64,000 nucleotides of DNA from Lasiosphaeria ovina (lineage: Eukaryota; Ascomycota; Sordariomycetes; Sordariales; Lasiosphaeriaceae): NCBI GenBank assembly GCA_033439765.1, contig JAULSN010000004.1, positions 1,312,001 to 1,376,000 of the forward strand, in the 5' to 3' direction. Within the stretch, counting starts at the first letter, position 1. Each line of letters starts with the position of its first letter. Below are positions 31,748 to 43,344 of the stretch, one piece after another. The notes under the pieces were generated by a model, which was given only the letters and a program-made list of their open reading frames with translations, made no database searches and was not told the DNA's origin. The translations under genes and the position numbers were made by a program.

Positions 31748-33225
31748 TTACAGGTACGACGCCTCGACAAGGAACGCGACGGTGAACTTGGCGTGCCGGA
31801 GCACCGCGTCCCACATGATGGTCGAGTATGCCTGCGGATATTGTCAGCCAGGCCGAATGATCAGGCGGGGTCTTGATTCGCGCGAGGAAAAAGAACTCAC
31901 GTCGCTCGAGGAGTGGATGTACGGGTCCGAGGTGCTCATGACTTCGTCGCAGACGTAGGCCGCAGCTGCAGACACCAAACTGTCAGTTCCGGTGCCTTGA
32001 ACCACAATTGTACCAACTAGCAGATTTAAACGGGGGAGGGAAGGAAACGCACGGAAACCATTCGACCGCGCCGAGGCGTGATCAGAGCAGCCGTAGCCGC
32101 AGGCATCGCTGGTCGTGGTGCCGGTATACGCGGTCGCCACAACGCGAGTGTACGCGGTCAGGGCGGAGTCGACGTAGTCGGTGTAGATGGAGATCTTGCC
32201 GCTGGGCGAGTAGCCGGCCATGTCCTGGTTGACGACGGCGTACACAGACTTGGCGGCGGCCTTGTAGTTGGCCCAAACGGCCGCCGAGCCCAGCAGGCCG
32301 CCCTCCTCGCCCGCGTAGAAATGGAACTCGAGCGAGTCTTTGCCTTTGAACTTGGCGTTGGCCAGCACCCGCAGCGCCTCGAGGATCACCACCACACCCG
32401 ACCCGTTGTCGTCTGCCCCTGGCCCGCGGGCTGTCGATGAGCCGCCTGTTGAGTCGTAGTGTGCTGACACGACCACTAGGACATTGTTAGTTGGTGAAGA
32501 CGGAGGAGGGTTGGGGTTGGAGGGGTGGCGTACCAATGTTCGTGGTATTGCCGGGGATCTTGGCAATGATGGACGGCTGGTTAAAGGCGGAGTGGGTGAA
32601 CTGGGACACGGCGATGGCCGGGTTCGCCGACGCGACGCTCGACACCGTGCTCAACAGCCATGTTCCGGCCTGCGTTCCGTAGGTGCTCTTGTAGTAGCGG
32701 TTGTAGAAGCTGGCGGAGTTTAAATTGGTTAGAAGGATGGCTGCTATATAGTGTCTCGGTGGTGAAAAAAGAAAAAAGACACGTACTTGGTGAGAGTCGT
32801 GAGCCAGCTCTTCGGTTGGGTGGTAGAAACCTGAGCAATCAGCGGGTTGGCGACCGTCTGGTGGCTTACGCTCGTCGGGTAGGTGATGGCCTGGATCGAA
32901 AAGGCCGGCTCTCCCGTGTCAGGGGTGGAGAGGGAAGACAGCACTTCATTGTCCTGGTATGGGATTAGCTTTGAGACACAATTTTCACAGTGATTAGCAA
33001 CATGTGTGGACTTTAACTTACCGTGATGTCGGTGATGTCGACAAAGTTGATGCCCTTGGCCGTGTACTTTGAGATTTTATCCTCGTCGGTAACCCACTTG
33101 CCCGGCGAAGTCGGGGACGTCTTGATGAGCCGCAGGCCAGCCGCTTTTCCAGTAGAACTAGCAGGCACGGCAGCAACCAGACAGGCCGAGCTGGCCAGCG
33201 AGGCAACCAATGCTTGAATGCGCAT
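31748..33225 (-). CDS. Secreted M28-family leucine aminopeptidase
   Basis: This is an extracellular di-zinc exopeptidase of 372 residues that removes N-terminal amino acids from peptides. Six exons are read: 33022-33225, 32787-32953, 32534-32709, 32053-32475, 31901-31965 and 31748-31831. All introns are GT..AG and the total is exactly 373 codons. A signal peptide (MRIQALVASLASSACLVAAV) is followed by a propeptide. The metal and catalytic residues are visible: H188 in SAHYDS, the Asp pair in GADDNGSG, E239/E240 in AGEEGG, D267 in NQDMAG and H315 in CSDHAS. C308 and C312 (CGYGC) are placed like the disulfide in Aeromonas-type enzymes. The C-terminus has DPYIHSSSD. It would serve nutrient acquisition. 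The gene is intact despite the decayed surroundings. Confidence 0.93.
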
Positions 33226-35298
33226 CTTGTCCTATCTTGTTTGGGCTTTGAGGGGAACAATAAAGCTGAGCAGACCAAGAGGACACGGCCATCTTGGGCA
33301 GGCCCTTAAATATCGTATTAGTGTTCATGATGCCCAGCTTTTCTACCCATCTTTCCGCTCGCTTTCAGCTGCTCGCTTCGCAAGCAGACAGACTTGAGAG
33401 GGGTTGATTCCCTGGTTGCCACTTGGTGGGCAGTCGAATCACTGACGATGCCCAGGCGCGTGTTTCCAAAAGCAGCAGGAGGCTCACTGCACAGGCGCAC
33501 GGCGGGCCCTGGATCGGGCAGGTACTGGTACCGAGGTGGCCTCGCCGTCGCGCGCCAAGAGGTTGCGTGCGCTTGCTTATCGGCGCGGGCACAGAAGCCG
33601 CCCGAGTCGCTCGACTTGGACGTTGAGATGCAACCGCCCGATGGGCAGCTTCTCGGCCAACTGCCGCAACGGGCTAGCTCCGGTAGTGTTGGCGTCGATC
33701 CGCCCCTCCCCTGGCTTCTAGAAGCCTGCAGAGCCTGTGGGGGTTGTTAGCACTTGCCGGCGGGTTGCCACCGGCGGCCAGCAAAATAGAGCCATGTCGC
33801 GATCTAAACGACTCGGGAATGCGAGCTCAATCTTGGCTGCAGCTGCGGTTCAAGGCGCCATCCGCTGCACCTCCGACTTCAGTGTGCGCCGCCCGTCTTG
33901 GCGCGATAGCTGAGCAATTCCATTACATTGTCATTGCAAACGTCCTTGTTCGCCATATCGCCGACAGGTTATAGAACAACCACGAGACTGTCGCACAACA
34001 ACAAGTCAATTGAGACAGACAAGTGTTTAAAGCTGTACTCCTCCGGGGAGGCTTGAACTTCCAACCTACTGATTAACAGTAGCCAAGCTTATCAAGCATG
34101 TGGCGTGTGCAACCGTGATTACGATCGTGGTGTCCACTATGCTCCACGTTTCAATCGACAGCATTAAAGCCATAGATCCATAATTACAACACAACACATA
34201 TCGCCCATCCTGCATCTCTTCTCGACTTGAACTTGCACTTGGCTTACACACGACATGATATTTGGCCGGCCGACAGCATAAAGACGCCGGATTCAAATGG
34301 TGTAACAGATGCTCGCAGGCTTGCAGAAGTAGGTCGGTACCTACCTACCTAGGTGTCTACACCGACCCATCTCTACACCACCCGATTATCCATTTCTTCT
34401 CTCGTGTGCAATGTAAGATTCCCGTTCGCCACCAATCCAACCAGCTACTGCCTAGTTCTAGGTCGGGAGGTGGTTGTAGTTAGGGTTGTGTCAACCGCTA
34501 GTTAGGTGCTTGGTGTGTTATTAAGCCTAATCTAATCAACCTGCGCCATTGTTGCCCCAAACGAGAGCTGTTGCCGAGAGAGAAGGGATTTGTGTACGGA
34601 TCGCGGCAAAAGTTGGGCTTATTCGTATTGATCTACCTATGTGAAGTGAACAGACAGGGATGAAGATCTAGTCTCTCCTGAGTTCAGTGTAAGCGTCCCC
34701 CTTTCCTCTTCGAACAAGCACTTGTGATGTTGCCGCCGTGTCCTTCCCATGGCTGGCGTCCTGGGTGGGCTAATAGACGCAGGCGTGTTCGGCTGTTCGC
34801 AGATGTCCGCCTCACGTTGCGTGATTCACAGAACCAGGCAGTCTAATCATCTTTTATGCATGAATGGAGTGGCGAGTCTTTGTTGATGCTGCCGCTACCG
34901 CTGCCGCTGCTGCTGCAAGCATCAACAATCTTGACCCCGTATCCAGCTGAGTGAGAGCCCTTGCGGGTTTGGGTAGCACACTTTGCTTGGTAATTAATTT
35001 GCTTGAGTAACCGGGCCTAGACGACTAGCCTTGAACGGTCCCCAATGCGCATCACGGAGAGGTCGAGGTAGAGAATAGGGGCTTGAGCAATGTCTAACGC
35101 GCATCACGAGGAGGCAAAGGGACAGGAGAAAGTGGGTAATAGTATCTTCAACTATAAAAGGGGGACCGGCTCGCACGATATGGACGATCACAAGCTGAGC
35201 ACACATCACAAACACACACACACACGCCTTCATCATCTTCATCATCCCGACAACAAACAGCCAACAACGCAAACCACAGCAGCAAATCCACATCCACC
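33226..35298. other. 2-kb intergenic region, no intact gene
   Basis: The region holds the aminopeptidase upstream region and several unsupported frames. A tRNA-like 3' half near 34040-34090 was considered and rejected. The right end carries the promoter of the KP4-type relic. Confidence 0.55.
35153..35160 (+). promoter_or_regulatory. TATA box upstream of the KP4-type relic
   Basis: TATAAAAG lies 146 bp before the ATG at 35299 and is followed by a CA-rich leader with an interrupted (CA)n run at about 35212-35225. The promoter looks preserved although the coding frame is broken. Confidence 0.6.
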
Positions 35299-35696
35299 AT
35301 GACGCTCGCCACCTTCTCGCAACTGGGTCTCTAGGCCACCATTCTCGCCAGCGTTGCCGAAGTCGACGCCCTGGGAATCAACTATCGGGGTAGCAGCCAA
35401 TGCAGCGGATCAGCTCGCGAGCTTGTTGGTGTGCTCCAAGGTCTCAACGACAACGTGCAGTAAAACCCAGCCAGGAGATTGGCTGCGTCTCTGGCAACCT
35501 TTGCGCGTTTACGCAGAACCTATTCCCCTCGGTCTGGCTCACTAGTGCCGAGATCAAGATGTTTGGTCAGCAGATCATCGACCACGGCTGCAACTCATGC
35601 GGAAGTACACCGGTATATAGCAACGATGTCACTAGAGGAGAGCTCACCTTCAACTACGTTTCCAACCCATGCACCAGCTTTGGCCTTTGCGAGTGA
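35299..35696 (+). pseudogene. KP4-type killer protein gene, disrupted
   Basis: The two halves match the small secreted KP4 (Ustilago killer toxin-like) family, which occurs as chromosomal KP4-like genes in many ascomycetes. Family members block calcium channels of competing fungi. The first half (35299-35463) contains a hydrophobic leader and a LGINYRGSSQC segment. The second half (about 35464-35696) lies in another frame and carries the remaining cysteines (DHGCNSCGS and the final cysteine near the stop). Two lesions are visible: a TAG in the leader at 35332-35334 and a frame change near 35461, where the first frame ends in TAA. The encoded protein is therefore not produced as read. An intron at the second site was considered, but no good splice pair is apparent. 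Confidence 0.75.
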
Positions 35697-36176
35697 TTCA
35701 AGGTTCGAGACAGATCGCTGGGAAGCCCGGTTGGCTAATTACGGGCCCGGAGGAAGAGGGTGGGGGGGAGACTTATGAGTAGGAGGAAGTGAAATGGGTG
35801 GAACACGAGAGGGCACATGCGCATCAATCAGTCATTACCGTGTACATATCTCACCAGACTCGGCATTCACTCTCTCATGCCGCCAAAGTAACTATCAGAA
35901 TGAACAAACTTGAGGCCTCATTAACATATAAGCACTTGAACTAATTGTGCAGTGGGGTGCACTGAGAGATTTTATCGTTAGGTTATCCCAAAGATACTGC
36001 CCCCATAACTCCATTGTCATTTCTTCTTCCCCAGATCCCCAATGTCGGCAGGGTATTGCATTACGAGCGCAAAGCGAATCCTGAGCACAAACGTATAAAA
36101 AGCAAGGAAGCCAGAACCCTCAAAAGCAGACAGCCCTAAAAAGTACGGGGGAAAATCATATCACATGCATCACAAC
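35697..36176. other. Intergenic, no gene seen
   Basis: Convergent 3' region between the KP4 relic and the next minus-strand gene. Confidence 0.6.
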
Positions 36177-37669
36177 TCAACAAGAAAACGCCTCAGGCAC
36201 ATCTTCCGCCGCCATTGGAGCCGGCGACGGTGGCGACGACACCTCATCCTTAGCGCTGCCGCTCTCCCAGAGCTCAAAACTCTCACCAGTGCCATCAATT
36301 GGCTGCAGAACAGCGGCCTTAGCCGCCGGATCGTCCTTGCCCATAATGACATCGACACTGACGGCCTCGAGGTCGGCGAGCTGGACTTTGGGCGCAAACT
36401 CAAACGTATCATCGGCGAGCAAGTACTCGAGCCGCTCAGCTTCCGCCGTAGCTTCAGCCTCGGCCTCGGCTTCGGCTTCGGTTTCGGCCTCGGCCTCGAT
36501 GAGAGGAGCCTGCTCTGTTTCATCGACGACGGTCTCGGCTTCTTCGTCGTCGCCGGGGACAAGGATAACGCTCGTGTAGTCGCATCCATCAGCATAGTAG
36601 TCGGCAGCGTTCATCTCGACTAGTGGCCCGCGCTGTTTCTCGACAATCATGTCGTCGAAGCCCGCCGCAGCAGCCGTCGCTCGCGCAGCTCGCGCTGATG
36701 TCTGGCTCACGTCGTCGCTGGGAGGGATGTTCTCCTTGTCGCGGCCTTCAGCATTGTCGCGGCGCGCCCGCTTCTCCGACTCCTCATCGCTGCTGATGTC
36801 AAGCGTGCATGTGCTGTGCTGGAGCAAGTTGGTCATCTCCTGCTCAGGCGTGTCCTCGTGGATCTCGAAGTACCACGAAGACTTCATTTCTGGCTCAGCT
36901 ACCAAGTCGGAGCTGGCTTTGCTGTGGCTGCCCGTGTAGCTCGGGATGGTGCCCTTGAGCGCAGCATCGAGCGAGAACGGGGCCGCTCCAAGGCTAAACG
37001 ACGGAGGGTCCACGCGCTGGGTGCGGCGCCGAGACAGGATGCCAATCCGCTTGGAGCCCCGAGTCGGCGAACGGCCGGCCGGAGCCGTGAGAGATGACGA
37101 AGTAGTGATGCTGGTGTTCAGCCGAGCAGCTGGAGATTTGGGCTGGAGCATGCTCCTCGGCCGGGTTGGTGCGATCTTGCTGGGGGCGCTAGAGAGAACA
37201 TCCTTTACAACAGGTAGGCTTGGCGCCGAGGTGGCTTTGGTGAGAACAAACGAAGACGGCTTGAAGAAGTCCTTTGAGAACGTGCTAGCGGCGCCAGCGC
37301 CCTTAGACCGCTTCGAAAAGTTGCTCGGGTCAACGTTCTCAAAGTCATCTGCGTCCAACACCTCAGAGGCTTTCCGTTTGACGGGAGCGCTCGAAACAGC
37401 TGCGGCGCGTTAGCAAGGCGGCCAATTCGGCTGGAGCTGGGACTGGTATTGCGGGAGTCCGACTGCGGAGAAGGAAACAGCTTGTGTTCTTGAGGGAGAA
37501 TAGCAGTAGATATTGGGATAACATTTGTATGTGCACATAATTTGGCATGTAGACGGTAGGCAGTAGGGTCCAGCAGCAACGTACCATTCTGGCGATTCTT
37601 GAGGCTCGTGAGTGTTTGTAATCGAGCTCCGTCAAGAGGAGCGAACGGTTGACGGGCCAAGGTCGCCAT
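36177..37669 (-). CDS. Conserved low-complexity fungal protein of unknown function
   Basis: Two exons (37585-37669 and 36177-37399) across a 185-bp intron give 435 residues. The N-terminus is MATLARQPFAPLDGARLQTL. Exon 2 begins with a basic KRKASEVLDADDFENVDPSNF stretch. The middle is Ser/Pro/Arg-rich (SPTRGSKRIGILSRRRTQRVDPP) and likely disordered. Later features are KENIPPSDD, PLVEMNAADYYADG and a Glu/Ala repeat of ~25 residues. KENIPP-like and VDPxxFSKR-like segments suggest a nuclear, phospho-regulated protein, but this is a guess. I recognise no domain. Intact frame, clean splice sites and biased codons support it as a real gene. Confidence 0.75.
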
Positions 37670-40287
37670 GGTGGAGAAGAGGATAGAGTTTCAGCAGGCA
37701 GAATAAAAGTGTAGATAGCCAGCAGCTGTTTGGCTTCGGCTGCCCAATTTCTCCCTGCGGGGCACGGTGTGTTGAACCCAAGAGCCCAACTACCTTCCCA
37801 GAGGGACGGACGACACGGAAGTCGGACCAGCAATCGAGCAGACTTGTTTGTTTATTTTCTCGACGCCTCAGGACAGTTCTCGCTTCGAAAGGATACTGCA
37901 GACACGGTCTGCAGAATAAGGAGTAGCGAGAATTGAGGAGAGAGACGAGAGGTGGCAAGAGAGCGGCTGGTGCGAGGATGTGCGCTATTCTTATTGCACA
38001 GGGCGGTCTGCTGGAGGGCCGGATTGGCGAGGCGGTCGCTCTCGACGAGGCCCGGTGCGCTCGACGTGTACGGATCCGTAATGCGTAGTAGTACTGTAGT
38101 ACTGTGGTGGGTAGCGGGAACAGCACTCGAATTGCAGACAGAGCTAGGTAGCGAGCAGCGAAGCGAGATAAAGTCAGCGAGAGTCGATTGCGAGGTAAAA
38201 GTTGTCGAGCATATGCCGGAAATCTGAGGCCGCGTCTGAGGAAGCGCCGTCGATGGCAATGCTGTGGAAGAACGGCAGTGACAGTTGGAAATGGGGAGTG
38301 GGCAGTGGCAGACGGGAAATCGGCCGAGATTGGGCTGGCAGAGATGGCAGACCACACAGAGGTGGGAGATGGGATGGGCGAGGAGAGTAAAGTGTGGGCG
38401 CGGTGGAATGGATCGAGTGGCACTCACACGCTCAGGCGCCAGACAGCTCGCCGGATTAGCTGCAGGTCTATATTGGGCTGCTCGATGTGCCTTTTCGTGG
38501 TAAAACCGTGCGCGTGAAAGGGCCGTTCCAATGGGAAAAGGGGGGACGGGATCGCGAGCGGGGGAAGCAAGGGCAAGCCTCTGGCGGGTCTGTGCCAAGA
38601 CTCTGCTCAGTAGGGCCCTGGACGCTGTAGGAAGCCTCCGCTCATGCAACCCGAGCTCGAGGCGCGTTGATTTGACGAACGCAAGCGATTAGCAGGTCGA
38701 TGTGCATTGCCCGCGAGCTGCACGCTGGGGCCTCCGCAAATCAGCGACGGCGCACAGCCCACAAAAAGCCGGCGTCGTGGACGCATCTGACGTGGTGTGG
38801 GAAGGATTTGTGGGGCTCTTACTGGACGGGTGCACTAAGAGCTCAGGAGCTTGAACGAATGATCACGTCGTGCCTCCCTGTGGCCCAGCACACCGCGTCG
38901 AGGTCGGTCCTGAACACTGGCCCCACTCTTGTGTTTCCACGCGAGAAACGGCTCCGAAATGATCTCAGGTCGCGTTTTATTAAATGCGGCCGGAACCCTC
39001 CTTCCCTGGAAGCTCGCGCATTCCGATGGATGGGCATGTTCCTAGCGAAATGGAGCAGAGCCTTGTCGCTCCACCTCAAGGCAACTGTGACAGCCGCCTG
39101 TTCAGCCTCGACGATGCTCAGTAATTGCTGCTGGAGTGGTGCCTTGCCTGCCTTCGCCAGGATTCTTCACGCACGAAATGCTTTCAGTTTTTTTTGTGGG
39201 GCCGCCCGAAAGCTCAAATTCAATGACGATACCGAGTGGCATCCCAGAATAACGACTCGGGCGGAGATCAGAAAAAGTCACGCGAATATCTCTGGGACAG
39301 AATGCCTTGGAAAAGATGCGGTCGTGTCGTATGCGGCCATTTGGACTGGTTTTCAATGCCCTTAACCCGCCCGTCTCTGTCTACGCTCATGCTTGACCAG
39401 TCCATTGGATATGGTTGCCTCGCTCCCCAAACCCCCTAGACGACCCCGCCTGGCCCGACGAGGTCTCAGGCGGTGCTGCGGCTTTCGAGACGGGTCGAGG
39501 GCCAGCGGCGCTTTGCCAACGTGGTTTGGCGATGGCAAAAGCCCTCCTATTAGTACGAAGGTGTTATTAGACTTCGGCTTGTAGATGAAGCAGTTTCGGT
39601 AGTCGCCTTGGTCTGCGACGTGCTGCGCCAGCCAAAGGATATCGTTGCTGGCGTCAATCTTCCCGGCTCGCCAACAACCCTAACCCTCTTTTCTGCACTT
39701 ACGGTTCTGAGCTGAGCTCCCACTGGTAGAGTACGAGATGAAGGCCAAGATAAGACGATGCATGGACATCTGTCCGCGACTCCTGGTGCTGTAAACTTAC
39801 CTCGGGGGGTGAGCGCGTCCGAACCATGACCAAGATCAAAAAACCAAGCCGCCGAAACACGCCCATTTGGATGTTTGATACGTGTGTTGAATACGCCGAA
39901 TAACTCAAACGCCGCTAAGTAAAAAGCAAAAACAAAAAGTCAGATAGCCAACCCAAAATACAGACAATATTACCGCAGACCTCTTTGCCTGACATGCGAT
40001 GTTGAGATCCCTACCGAAATGTGATGATGGGTTGAATGCCCCAGATGTGCCGCCTCCCTCCCCCTTCTTTTTTGTTGTGTATGGCCTCTCCCAGACTCCA
40101 GATCCATGCAGGTTTCTTTTTTTTTTTGGCTTGTAGCAGAATAAAAACACAATGCCTCACAGTCAGTGATGTCGCAGTGGTGAAAGGTTGTCCCCCATGC
40201 CTTTCATCCTTTTCTCCCTTCCGTTGTTGAAATTATGCGCGCACTTTGCTAGCTCGGACAATATTGGGAAACACGCCGTGAAAATCA
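37670..40287. other. 2.6-kb intergenic region, no gene seen
   Basis: Several frames occur (for example plus 38700-39365), but their composition looks random and no domain is visible. The left end is the promoter side of the 36177 gene and the right end is the 3' flank of GTP cyclohydrolase I. Confidence 0.5.
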
Positions 40288-41382
40288 TCACCGGCGGTTG
40301 ACGCCAATCAGGCTCAGGAACTCGTTCCGAGTCTTCTCCTTGCGCTCGAAGCAGCCCAGCACGCAGCTGGTGATGGTGCTGCTGCTCGTCTTCTCGACGC
40401 CGCGCATGACCATGCACAGGTGGCTCGACTCCATGACGACGGCGACGCCCTGCGGCTGCAGCACGTCCATGATGGCGTTGGCCACCTCCTTAGTCAGGCG
40501 CTCCTGGATCTGCAGGCGCCGCGCGAACAGCTCGGCGATGCGCGGCAGCTTGGAGATGCCGATCACCGCGTTGGCCGGGATGTAGCCGATGTGCATCTTG
40601 CCTGTGAACGGCACCAGGTGGTGCTCGCACATACTAGATAGCAAGTCTTGGTCAGTGTCTAGAAATCCAAGGTATGCATATAAATGCCGCGCGCATACTT
40701 TCCGCACTTACCTAAAGACCTCAATGTCCTTCACAATGACCATTTCGTTGTGGCCCTCTTGGAAAATCGCCCCGTTGACAATGTCGCGCACGTTCTCCTG
40801 GTAGCCTTTGGTGAAGAAGAGCATGGCCTTGGCATAGCGCTCGGGTGTCGCAAGCAGGCCCTCGCGGTCGGGGTCCTCGCCGACACACTCGAGCAGAGTG
40901 CGGACGGCGCCCTTCATGCGCGCCAGGCGCTCCTCCTTCTGCGCATCGCTCTCTTCGAGGCGCTCCCGTGTTCCGCGGCTGGGCCGGCTGAGGCCGTCAA
41001 AGTCGATGACGGGGCTGGGCGATCGGGTGGAGGACTCAATGTCGGGCGTGGTGGGTGTCGGGGCGGTCACGACGGGGATTACGGCGGTGGTGGGGGCCGT
41101 CTTCCTCTTTCTCTTCTTCTTTGGCGACGGCTCGGGCATGTCGCGGAAGTCGCGCGCGGGTTTGCTGACGCTTGACCGGCGCTCGGCGTATGCATTGTCG
41201 CCATTAGCGGTAGGTATGCTCACGGAGAGCATGTTGGGGTCGCTGGTGTTGCCCCTCTTCTTGGAGGCACTCCTGTCCTTGTCGCGGCCCATTTTGCTAC
41301 TGCTCCGCTTCTTCTTGTCTCCATTAACCGACGAGGGGGCCGAGGGGCTCTCGGCGTCGGGGAGTGTGTCGAACTGTACCAT
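40288..41382 (-). CDS. FOL2: GTP cyclohydrolase I
   Basis: This enzyme converts GTP to 7,8-dihydroneopterin triphosphate, the first step toward folate and tetrahydrobiopterin. Exons 40712-41382 and 40288-40633 are joined across a 78-bp intron (GTAAGT..CTAG) to give 338 residues. The first ~190 residues are a basic Ser/Lys-rich extension (PKKKRKRK could be a nuclear signal), common in fungal enzymes. The catalytic domain begins [22 protein letters not shown] and has [36 protein letters not shown] holds zinc-ligand Cys and catalytic His. [13 protein letters not shown] has the second zinc Cys. It ends with [13 protein letters not shown]. The ATG at 41382 (MVQFDTL) was preferred to one 42 codons upstream, whose extension looks non-coding. 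The gene is divergent from TAF11. Confidence 0.95.
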
Positions 41383-42291
41383 GGCCGCCAGCAGGGTTTG
41401 GGGGAAGACTATTATGGTGCTAAGCAGTTTCACAGACAGGTCGCGAACTGTCTGGGCCAATAGTGAGATGAATGCGAAACATTCGGAGGCAACTCGGCTC
41501 CCCGGCATTCGAATTTTCTCACGCCGCTTCGCAATCCCCGGGACCGGGGATCGCCAAGAACGGTCGGCTGCTTATCTTATCGACCTGACGTCAAAAGGGT
41601 TCGGACATGGGACAGTGCGCGGGGTTGTAGGGCCATTCGGTCAGGTAAGGCTGGTCAAGAAATTCCAGAACACGCAGACACGTAGTCGCGGCGACGCGAT
41701 TTTAATAGCATAGGCAATGGAAGGGAAGTTTGCATTTAAGATCTATCTATCTTACCGTTCAAACGATTGCCGGTGCAAAGCTTGCGCAGACTAAAGCATA
41801 ATCACGTCGTTTCTTTTTTGTTCGGGCAAAAGCCACTTCGGAGGACGGATGAGGGTCCACACTTTGTGGACCGACCCACACCTCCTCAATCGGGCTTGGC
41901 GGGGCCCGTAGGTGGCTTGTGGCTACCGTCCAGGGTTTCAGGAGGCAAGCAAAGGCCTGCAGGGTTCTACGCCTGAGCCGCGTCCAGCAGCACCTCAACT
42001 TTGGAGTCCGCCATCGTTGGTGCATTTTGACTCTAGCCCAGGTCAGGCTAGAGATACGAACAACCTCAACCACACACTTCGCTTTCCTAAACAAAACCTG
42101 ACGACGGATTTGCTTCTGCTAGCTGTTCCTAGCCATTCTTGCGATCGCGCCTGTCGTTGCGCGCCCCGATAATTCCGGACTCTTGATCTTTCGCATCAGC
42201 CCACGAATGCATGGCTTCGCCTCGGTAGGCCTTTCCTCCGACTGCGCGTTCCACGACATACTCCGACCCCTTGGTTCAAAATACCTTGGTC
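41383..42291. promoter_or_regulatory. Shared divergent promoter region, GTP cyclohydrolase I / TAF11
   Basis: The two housekeeping genes start from opposite ends of this 0.9-kb spacer. No TATA box is evident, as expected for constitutive fungal promoters. Confidence 0.5.
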
Positions 42292-43344
42292 ATGACGAAT
42301 AAGAAACGCACCGCAGATGGCGCTGCGGCCCCTGCCCTCAAGCGCCGCAAGGCATCTGCCATTTCGATCGCCTCGGCGAACTCCACCCATCCGTTGCGAC
42401 AAACATCATTTCCCCCCGATGATCTCGGTACTCCGTACGGCACGCGCTCGCCCTCAGTCGACCTCGACGCCATGAGTCTCGTCAGCGGCAGCCAGGTCAG
42501 CGCCGCGGGCCCGCCTAAGAAGAAGCGCGGTCGCAAGTCCAAAGCAGACAAGGCGCGAGAGCAGACGCCTTCGGCGGCCGGCGGTCGCGCCACCACGGCC
42601 ATGTCCGGCGTTAGCGACGGCGGCGGCCGGGGTGGCAAGAGCGCGGCGGCCGGTGCTGGTGGCGGTGATGAAGGGGAAGGCGACGACGACGGCCCTACTG
42701 AGGTCGCCGCGACGGCCGATACCCTCACCAAGGAGCAGAAGGAGGAAGAACATCGCGCGAGGGGTATGCTTATCAACGCATTTTCGCCCGATCAGTTCAA
42801 CCGCTTCGAGAACTGGCGCGCCGGAAACCTTGGTAAAGCCGGTGTTCGAAGAGTAAGTCGCCGCCAACACTGCCCTCCTCTCCCTTGTGTCCCGACCGCT
42901 GAGTATTGTTTTGCTAACTCTTTCCCTCTTCAGCTCATCAACGCGACCATCTCGCAGTCGGTCACAGAAAACGTTGTTATTGGCATGCGGGCCGTTTCCA
43001 AAGTCTACATCGGAGATATCATCGAGATTGCGCGCCGGGTCCAGGACGAGTGGATCGCGAAGACGGGCGAGAAGCAAACCGACCTCCCCACACCGCCCCC
43101 CTCTGCTGGAACGTCGCCCAATGCTGATGGGGAAGGAGGAGGAGGAGGAGGAGGAGGACAGGCCCCAGCGCCCGACAATCGCCGGGGTCCATTGCGCCCT
43201 GACCATCTCCGCGAGGCAATCCGACGGTACAAGAAGAGCCTCGAGGGCGGAGGAGTGGGCATGCAGGCCCTGTGGCACCAGAACCAGCAGAACGGCGTGG
43301 AGAGGTTCCCGACACGCACGGGCGGACGGCGCATCTTCCGGTGA
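42292..43344 (+). CDS. TAF11: Transcription initiation factor TFIID subunit 11 (TAFII28-like)
   Basis: This is a histone-fold subunit of TFIID that pairs with TAF13 at RNA polymerase II promoters. Exons 42292-42852 and 42934-43344 (intron 81 bp, GTAAGT..TTCAG) give 323 residues. The N-terminal ~140 residues are basic and disordered (PPKKKRGRKSKADK). The histone fold follows: LINAFSPDQFNRFENWR, then LINATISQSVTENVVIGMRA, then YIGDIIEIARRVQDEW. The C-terminus has LRPDHLREAIRRYK. The intron lies between histone-fold helices, and the join is in frame. A GGA repeat near 43135-43161 encodes poly-Gly in a loop before the last helix. An in-frame ATG seven codons upstream (42271) is possible. Confidence 0.93.
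   Translation: MTNKKRTADGAAAPALKRRKASAISIASANSTHPLRQTSFPPDDLGTPYGTRSPSVDLDAMSLVSGSQVSAAGPPKKKRGRKSKADKAREQTPSAAGGRATTAMSGVSDGGGRGGKSAAAGAGGGDEGEGDDDGPTEVAATADTLTKEQKEEEHRARGMLINAFSPDQFNRFENWRAGNLGKAGVRRVSRRQHCPPLPCVPTAEYCFANSFPLQLINATISQSVTENVVIGMRAVSKVYIGDIIEIARRVQDEWIAKTGEKQTDLPTPPPSAGTSPNADGEGGGGGGGGQAPAPDNRRGPLRPDHLREAIRRYKKSLEGGGVGMQALWHQNQQNGVERFPTRTGGRRIFR

Noticed and set aside
34030..34095. tRNA-like 3' half on the minus strand (anticodon-arm-like CTACT-GTTAATC-AGTAG and T-arm-like GTTCAAGC)
   Set aside because: No matching acceptor 5' strand or D-arm is present, and the T-stem has a mismatch. At most a degenerate tRNA fragment.
38700..39365. A 221-codon plus-strand frame between the 36177 gene and GTP cyclohydrolase I
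   Set aside because: No domain, signal peptide or consistent codon bias. Probably chance.
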